From an uncultured delta proteobacterium (GTDB lineage: Bacteria; Desulfobacterota; Desulfovibrionia; Desulfovibrionales; Desulfovibrionaceae), in contig CAIMRY010000043.1 of NCBI GenBank assembly GCA_903843965.1, forward strand, positions 101,025-165,024: a DNA stretch of 64,000 nucleotides, in the 5' to 3' direction. Below the pieces are notes generated by a model. That model searched no databases and was not told the origin of the DNA. It worked only from the letters and a program-made list of their open reading frames with translations. Shown in pieces: positions 59,183 to 64,000 of this stretch. How positions within the stretch are numbered: position 1 is the stretch's first letter; every line of letters begins with the position of its first letter. A program made the position numbers and the translations under genes.

Positions 59183-60151
59183 TCATTGTCTGGTGTAAGT
59201 CTGAAGCTCGGAAGTCCGGTGGTGCCCCACCCTTTCCATCGCCTCGCGCGCAACGGCATCGTCATCAAGCCCGCGAGCATGGGCTTCCCCCGCGAACGTC
59301 TGCACGTAGTTGTGCCGTAGCGCGTGCGTTCCGCTCCATGTCTCGCCCACCTCGGAGCAGGCCCTGTTCAGCCCGCGCAGGTACGGCTTGTACACGAGCC
59401 CCATCTTGCCCCCGTTCGCGTCTAGATGCGCCTTCAAAGCGTCATAGTCAGCCTTGGGCACATACTGCCACCGCACGTAGCCGCCCTTGCCCTGGACCTC
59501 TACCAAACCGCTTTCACAGCCCGTCACAGGGTCAACGGCGTATCCCTTAAGGCTCTTTCTGGTCATCCCCATGACTTCGGAGACCCGGAAGCCCCCGTGG
59601 AGTTGAAGCCGTGCCGCGAGTTGGTGAAGTGGCTGCTCGACCCGTCCAACCACGTCTTCAGGGTTCACGTAGGCCCGGCGGAATTGGTCAAGGCGAGGAG
59701 AAGAAGCGTTGTAGCCCTGTCTCATGATCAAGACCCCGGCGGACAGTCGTGCCTCTTCTGGAATCCGCATTTTGCGGGGCGCGAGCGACAGGGCAGCATC
59801 GAACTTCGTCAACGCGGCGGCGTAGGTCCGCATGGTGTTGCACGACAGCCCGTCCTCAAGCTTCTGCCGCAAGAAAGCCGCCGCGTGGGCAGGGCGAAGG
59901 TCCTGAACGCGCTGAACGCCCTGCGTCTCGGCAAAGCGCGCGAAATCGGCACAGACGGCATTGTAGGCGTCGTATGTGCGATACGACGTGATAGGCGTGA
60001 GCGTCGCAATCCTTGCGGACGTGGCGCCCACGCCTTGGGCTTGGAGCTGGCACCTTGCAGCCTGCTTTCGGACAAATCGGCTATGCCCTACTTGCAGGAT
60101 TCCAGACGCGGCCCAGACGCCGCGCACCTGTGCCGCCAGTCCCTTGCTCAT
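59183..60151 (-). CDS. tyrosine recombinase / integrase
   Basis: A 322-residue site-specific recombinase. Catalytic residues can be read in order: Arg in HGGFRVSEV, Lys near VQGKGGYVRW, His and Arg in HALRHNYVQ, His in VGHHRTSELQ and Tyr in LQTYTRQ at the extreme C-terminus. The N-terminal SAM-like domain (YDAYNAVCADFARF, then LSCNTMRTYAAALTKF) would bind arm or core sites. The start may be 60151 or 60163. It reads toward the tRNA-Glu end of the element, about 1.6 kb away. Confidence 0.9.
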   Translation of the reverse strand: MSKGLAAQVRGVWAASGILQVGHSRFVRKQAARCQLQAQGVGATSARIATLTPITSYRTYDAYNAVCADFARFAETQGVQRVQDLRPAHAAAFLRQKLEDGLSCNTMRTYAAALTKFDAALSLAPRKMRIPEEARLSAGVLIMRQGYNASSPRLDQFRRAYVNPEDVVGRVEQPLHQLAARLQLHGGFRVSEVMGMTRKSLKGYAVDPVTGCESGLVEVQGKGGYVRWQYVPKADYDALKAHLDANGGKMGLVYKPYLRGLNRACSEVGETWSGTHALRHNYVQTFAGEAHARGLDDDAVAREAMERVGHHRTSELQTYTRQ

Positions 60152-60590
60152 GATGCGCCCCATGCCGGTGAGATGGTAAGTCTGGCCCCGGAAGCCGGGA
60201 CGCACTCCGACCCTTCGTCTCGTGAAGGGTATGCAGTCCGCATCGTGAGCGGATGCCCAAGCGTTGGAGGTGCGCTTGACGCCATGCCTCGTGGACATGG
60301 AACCGTGACATATGTGGTGGGCAGGAGCGCGGTGCTCGTCCAGCAAGCCTTCGCCTCTATTTGGAACCAGACTCAGGAGGTGGTCCGGTGCCAGAGGTGC
60401 GCTCCTATCGCCCATAAGCGGGGTGGTCCTCTACCTGAAGCATACGACCCTGCGAATCGGAATTTCAAGAGGCGGCCATAAAAAAGGCAAAAAAGAATCC
60501 GGCCGCGGTTTGTATCCCGCCTGTGGCAGGATCACAAACCGGGCCGGAAATCCAGAAGGCAGGAAACGCGAGAGGCAGGATGGAAGACGA
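60152..60590. other. intergenic region, 439 bases
   Basis: It lies between the integrase start and the primase stop. The primase terminator occupies 60483-60553. The rest should hold the integrase promoter, which I could not place. Frames in the region have no recognisable motif. Confidence 0.5.
60483..60553 (-). terminator. large intrinsic terminator of the primase operon
   Basis: A long, slightly interrupted inverted repeat (60499-60520 with 60526-60547: CCGGCC, CGGTTTGT and ATCC arms) is followed on the minus strand by two T-runs. It is placed about 40 bases after the primase stop. Confidence 0.85.
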
Positions 60591-61718
60591 TTAGCCGAAG
60601 GCCGCCCAGACCTTGCGGACCGGCTCCGGCATCGTGTGAACATTCTCGGCGGTGACCATCACCCGTTCCTGCGGCAGGGCCGCCAGGTCGCCCACAGGTT
60701 CAGCAAGGGCCGCCTCGACCCACGTGCGGACGCGGTTGCCGCGCAGGAGGTCGCCAACGTCCTTGCAGTCCTGCGGGAAGCTCACGATGCGCGCAGTAGG
60801 CCTGTTCTGCCGCCACCATGCATGGTGCTCTCTGCCGGTGGTATCGTTGTCGAGGGCAACGCACACCTTCTCCACACGGTCGAGGAAGGCCCAGACCGCC
60901 GCGTCTGGCCTTGCCGCCGCCGACCCAAGGGCAAGGGCGGCGGTGAGGTCACGAGCTTCCTGCCAGATGAGCACCGCGTCAAGCTCTGACTCCACGATGA
61001 TTACGGAACGGGTGTTCCTGCTGGGCAAAGACATCATCGGGACAGAGCCGGAAACGCAGTGGTATTTGTGGTCCGGGGCGCGGCCATTTGGCCGGTCAGC
61101 ACAGCGGATTTTGATGCCGGAGATGCCAGCCTTCCGCCTGAGAGGAATCACCAGGCCGCTTGGCATGGTCATAAATGACTTGAAGCCGTCAAGCGCTTCC
61201 GATGGCAGACCCCATGCGGCGCGGTCTTCGTGCCGCAACACAGGGTTCCAGCCGAGTTCGAGAAGGCGGATGGTTTCAAGCGTGAAGCCGCGCCCCTGCA
61301 CATAGTCGTAACCGGGCATCCCTTTGACAAGCCCAGTGGCGCACTCGTCCACGAAGCGCGCGGCCTGCTCGCGCCAGAGCGCCGGAACTTCCCGGCATGC
61401 CCTCGGCATCCAACCAGCCTGCGCCTGGTGACCATTTTTAACAGGGAGGGTGGACAAGGGCACATCGAGAAAGGCGCAGGCATCGGCGAAGGACATGCCA
61501 TGCCGTTCCCGCAGGAAGTCGATGCCATCCCCGCAGCGGTCGCACACCCGACACCAATATCGTCCGCCCTTCCCCCCCTCGTGCTCGGGCCAGACGACGA
61601 AGCGATTATCGCCCTCACACCAAGGGCACGGGCCATGCCCCTCTGGGCCGTCTTCCGACGATGTCCATTTGAAAGGGGACCCGTCGGAGCGAAAATCACG
61701 CAGTCTCATTTCGTTCAT
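60591..61718 (-). CDS. CHC2 zinc-finger / Toprim DNA primase-like protein
   Basis: A DnaG-type primase fragment for element replication. The zinc finger CPWC...CRVC (from PCPWCEGDNRFVVW to YWCRVCDRCG) lies near residues 30-60. The Toprim domain has IIVESELDAVLIW and LDNDTTGREH. No helicase domain is attached. I set the start at ATG 61718 (MNEMRL), with AAAGGA six bases upstream. A TTG at 61835 and ATG at 61724 are possible longer readings, up to 414 aa. It follows the helicase-like gene. Confidence 0.85.
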   Translation of the reverse strand: MNEMRLRDFRSDGSPFKWTSSEDGPEGHGPCPWCEGDNRFVVWPEHEGGKGGRYWCRVCDRCGDGIDFLRERHGMSFADACAFLDVPLSTLPVKNGHQAQAGWMPRACREVPALWREQAARFVDECATGLVKGMPGYDYVQGRGFTLETIRLLELGWNPVLRHEDRAAWGLPSEALDGFKSFMTMPSGLVIPLRRKAGISGIKIRCADRPNGRAPDHKYHCVSGSVPMMSLPSRNTRSVIIVESELDAVLIWQEARDLTAALALGSAAARPDAAVWAFLDRVEKVCVALDNDTTGREHHAWWRQNRPTARIVSFPQDCKDVGDLLRGNRVRTWVEAALAEPVGDLAALPQERVMVTAENVHTMPEPVRKVWAAFG

Positions 61719-61849
61719 TGCCATTCCTTTCCCGACAGGGGTTTTGGGCTTCGAGGACTTTGGGGGCTTTTCCGGTCCCATATCTATAAACTGCCAATTG
61801 CCATTTCTTCGCGATGGGTTGGAAAAGTCCCCCAAGTCCTACGAGTCCT

Positions 61850-63592
61850 TTAGAAGTCGGGCGTCACTGCCCCGGCGGCAGGAGCCACACCAGCCGCGTC
61901 ACGGACCACGCGCCAGTGCGCCGACGCGCCGGGCACGTTGCACCGCTCAAGCTTGTACCCGTCCGCAATGCGCCCCATATTGCGGCGGCACCAGTTGCCG
62001 AAGCGCTGTGGTTCAATACGGCCGCGCGCGGTCGCAACGGGTTCGACGCTTGCGGCAAGGTCGGAGTCTCCGTCGTGTGCGGCCTCGGCCAGTACCTGCT
62101 GGACCGTGACAGCACGGATGCCGAACTTGCCGAACCACGCCGTCAGCACGGCGGCCAGGGCGACCAGTTCAGGGTCTTCTGCCATGATGACCATGCGGCT
62201 TTCGCAAGGGTCGGCCTCACCGGCCCAGACCAGCGCGGAGCGGACAAGGTCGGACCATTGCTCAAAGCTCCCGAACTGCGAGAGGTCGAGACGAGGCGCG
62301 GCGAAGATGAAGGCCCGCAAAACAGTCAACCCCGCGCTGACATAGACGGCCCGGTTCTCCAGAGCCTCATTCACCGGGTTGCCGGTGAACTTGCGTTCCT
62401 CCGGACGCTCACAGCGCGGGTCAAGGCGGCACATGAGAGTGCGCCGGGCAAGGTCGCCAGAAATGCTGAGGTTGTTGCCGTTCACGCAGAAGAGAGAGTT
62501 AAGAAACACCTCAATCTGCACGCTCAAGCCGAGGGGGCGTATCCACAAGATGGATTGAGTGATTGCCTGGCACAACAAGTCGGAGTGGAGAACGCCGTTC
62601 AGATTGTCCAGGTTAATCAGAGGAGCCCCGGCCAGCAGGGAGGCTTCCAGCCGCTTGCGCAATTCGTCCTGGTCGCTAGTTGCGGCGACCAAAGCGGCCC
62701 GGCGACCCGTCGCAACAGCGGCCGTCACTTCGATGGCGGTCGACTTACCCGTACCGCGCACCGGAGCCGACACCCCAAAAAGAGGCACATTGTCGACGAT
62801 GGTGCGAACGAGGCTCGTCAGAAGAAGAGCCAAGACGACAGCGAGGTCAACCGCCGTAACGAAGGGGAACTCGCGGAACAGGCGTTTCAGGACGGCCAGG
62901 GCGTCCTTGGCGTCTCCAAGCGTCGGGGTTTCCGGCACCGTCACCTTGAGGTCGGAAGCCAGGTAGTATCCGCTACGCGCATCATAGCCTTTTGCGTCGA
63001 GCAGGGAGCCGTCCGGGCGCAGAGTGGGGCAAGTGATGACCCCGCGCAGCTGCGGCAATTTCCAGAGCCCCACGCGCGCGAGAAGCGCGTCTGCATACTG
63101 CTTCGGGACATCAACCGCTTTATACTCGCCGGAACGGCGGTCGAGGCGCTCAAACTGCGCAAGGCGGGCGAGGATGTCGCGCAGGTACACCGAGTCGACC
63201 GGGCGGATAACGACCGAGCCAGCCTGATGCGTGACGCCATCGGCATTAGTGGCGCTGGGCAGGATCACGATGCGCACAAGCTGGCCGCCGCGCTGATAAA
63301 CGCGAAGTTCCAGCGTGAGGTTGGGGCTCATGAGCAACGCTTCGCACTGGTCGACCATTTCAGCCAGTGCGCCGTCGATGACTCTGATGCGCGGCTTCGC
63401 CGGGGCCAAGACCGGAGCCGAGGCCTCCGGCTTGTTGTCCAACGCAGAGTCGGAGGACGGGGGGCAGGCCCCCGACGCCTTGACGTCGGGGACCGTGCCG
63501 TTTATATTATTGGTATCTGGCTTCGAGAGGGAGCCGCTTTCCAGGGGAGCCTCGTGTTCACAGCACGGGGCTTCCGCGTTTTCGAGGGCCAT
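61850..63592 (-). CDS. mobile-element P-loop ATPase / helicase-like protein
   Basis: A 580-residue protein. After about 65 low-complexity residues there is a conserved region of unclear role, then a P-loop ATPase core: Walker A SAPVRGTGKST near residue 285, Walker B-like GAPLINLDNLNG, and NGNNLSISGDLARRTLMCRLDP (sensor and arginine finger region). The layout matches helicase-like proteins encoded beside Toprim primases in integrative elements. A C-terminal region (GNWCRRNMGRIADGYKLER) may be a winged helix. Probably replication of the excised element. Confidence 0.85.
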   Translation of the reverse strand: MALENAEAPCCEHEAPLESGSLSKPDTNNINGTVPDVKASGACPPSSDSALDNKPEASAPVLAPAKPRIRVIDGALAEMVDQCEALLMSPNLTLELRVYQRGGQLVRIVILPSATNADGVTHQAGSVVIRPVDSVYLRDILARLAQFERLDRRSGEYKAVDVPKQYADALLARVGLWKLPQLRGVITCPTLRPDGSLLDAKGYDARSGYYLASDLKVTVPETPTLGDAKDALAVLKRLFREFPFVTAVDLAVVLALLLTSLVRTIVDNVPLFGVSAPVRGTGKSTAIEVTAAVATGRRAALVAATSDQDELRKRLEASLLAGAPLINLDNLNGVLHSDLLCQAITQSILWIRPLGLSVQIEVFLNSLFCVNGNNLSISGDLARRTLMCRLDPRCERPEERKFTGNPVNEALENRAVYVSAGLTVLRAFIFAAPRLDLSQFGSFEQWSDLVRSALVWAGEADPCESRMVIMAEDPELVALAAVLTAWFGKFGIRAVTVQQVLAEAAHDGDSDLAASVEPVATARGRIEPQRFGNWCRRNMGRIADGYKLERCNVPGASAHWRVVRDAAGVAPAAGAVTPDF

Positions 63593-63595
63593 CGT

Positions 63596-63799
63596 CTAGC
63601 CCTCCTTGCGCACGTTGACGCGGCCGTTGACGATGAACGCCTGGATGGTCTCGTGTTCATAGCGAACGGACCGGCCGATTTTGACATACTGCGGCTCCTG
63701 CCCACGGAAGCGGCGGAGACGCAAAGTCCCGGGAGTCCAGCCGAGAAATTCGGCCGCCTGACGCTCGGTCAGGAGATGAAGAGTGGAGATGTTTGGCAT
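63596..63799 (-). CDS. AlpA/excisionase-like helix-turn-helix protein
   Basis: A 67-residue MerR-type DNA-binding protein: LLTERQAAEFLGWTPGTLRLRRF is the helix-turn-helix and YVKIGRSVRYEHETIQAFI the wing. In such elements these act as excisionase or as regulator of integrase. AAAGGAGG stands five bases before the ATG at 63799. It abuts the helicase-like gene (three-base gap), heading the minus-strand operon. Confidence 0.88.
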   Translation of the reverse strand: MPNISTLHLLTERQAAEFLGWTPGTLRLRRFRGQEPQYVKIGRSVRYEHETIQAFIVNGRVNVRKEG

Positions 63800-63954
63800 A
63801 CGCCTCCTTTCCACTGTTGCCGCCGCGAGGAATTCGCATGCCGGCAACCATGTGGTTTAGGAGGATATTTTACCCGCTTCTTTCGAAGTAGTATTTTACT
63901 GACTCGGGGTGAGAGGGAGGCAAAATCACTCGAAATGAAGCTTTTATGAACCTT

Positions 63955-64000
63955 TTAATCAACAATCTGAATGTTCAGTTTGTACGCGGCGGCCAGAAGC
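63955..64000 (-). CDS. possible C-terminal end of a further element gene
   Basis: At the window edge the minus strand reads LLAAAYKLNIQIVD and a TAA stop (63955-63957). It could be the end of a regulator gene, but 14 codons are too few to judge. Bases 63800-63954 are AT-rich and should contain the promoter of the AlpA-like operon. Confidence 0.3.
   Translation of the reverse strand, partial: LLAAAYKLNIQIVD

Larger units (their letters stand above)
57553..64000. mobile_element. integrative element at tRNA-Glu (left part; right end outside window)
   Basis: Directly after tRNA-Glu the gene content and composition change. The element carries two small cargo genes, a toxin-antitoxin pair, a tyrosine integrase, a primase, a P-loop helicase-like protein and an AlpA-like regulator, the last four all on the minus strand. 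The set fits a satellite prophage or small genomic island. No second copy of the tRNA 3' end occurs in the window, so the far boundary must be beyond 64000. Confidence 0.8.

Overview
This is a high-GC bacterial chromosome segment. The gene content points to the Desulfovibrionales (Desulfovibrio-like Desulfobacterota): recA and alaS lie close together, a MoeA domain is fused to a periplasmic-binding-like domain, IMP cyclohydrolase is free-standing, and flagellar genes carry sigma-54 promoters. This assignment is inferred from gene content and order; no 16S rRNA gene is present. Most of the window is housekeeping DNA, interrupted by several visibly AT-richer patches that look acquired.

Layout. 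(1) 1-5807, minus strand: a flagellar basal-body and export operon, flgB-flgC-fliE-fliF-fliG-fliH-fliI, with fliI cut by the window edge. It is driven by a sigma-54 promoter near 5900. A second, divergent sigma-54 promoter at 6055 drives a TPR protein. (2) 7089-14053, mostly plus strand: IMP cyclohydrolase and hflX, then an AT-rich hicA-hicB-DUF6941-like trio (9600-10837), plsY (minus), a DUF1844 protein, argC and a QueG-like double 4Fe-4S protein. (3) 14226-15714, minus: a DUF2778 (Tlde1-like L,D-transpeptidase fold) candidate toxin overlapping a secreted BamE-like protein, an apparent effector-immunity pair. (4) 15917-25524: moeA-PBP fusion, ruvX-mltG, signal peptidase I, a 56-aa protein, and an mdh-hybrid histidine kinase operon. 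(5) 25746-49215: a repeat-rich secreted protein, an AHL-lactonase-like hydrolase, a PHP-UvrD helicase fusion, a frameshifted HD-GYP gene, an aminotransferase, a site-2 protease with trpS, two tandem HD-GYP paralogues, a HAD phosphatase, a geranylgeranyl-reductase-type flavoprotein, a methyltransferase, rnhA with a duplicated 3' fragment, a lipoprotein, a nitroreductase, a histidine kinase coupled to a Ser/Thr kinase, and a rhomboid protease.

(6) 49696-57317: recA, alaS, rplM and rpsI on the minus strand. An AT-rich two-gene insert (AAA15-like ATPase plus a small nuclease-like protein) sits between recA and alaS and is a candidate defence module. A DUF721 protein and a small conserved protein follow on the plus strand. 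(7) 57393-64000: tRNA-Gln and tRNA-Glu, then the start of an integrative element. It carries a two-gene cargo cassette, a HigBA-type toxin-antitoxin pair, a tyrosine integrase, a CHC2/Toprim primase, a P-loop helicase-like protein and an AlpA-like regulator. The far end of the element lies outside the window.

Short tandem repeats are unusually common, both between genes and in frame within genes. The strongest leads for new biology are the ATPase/nuclease-like pair between recA and alaS, the DUF2778 pair, and the HicAB-associated third gene.
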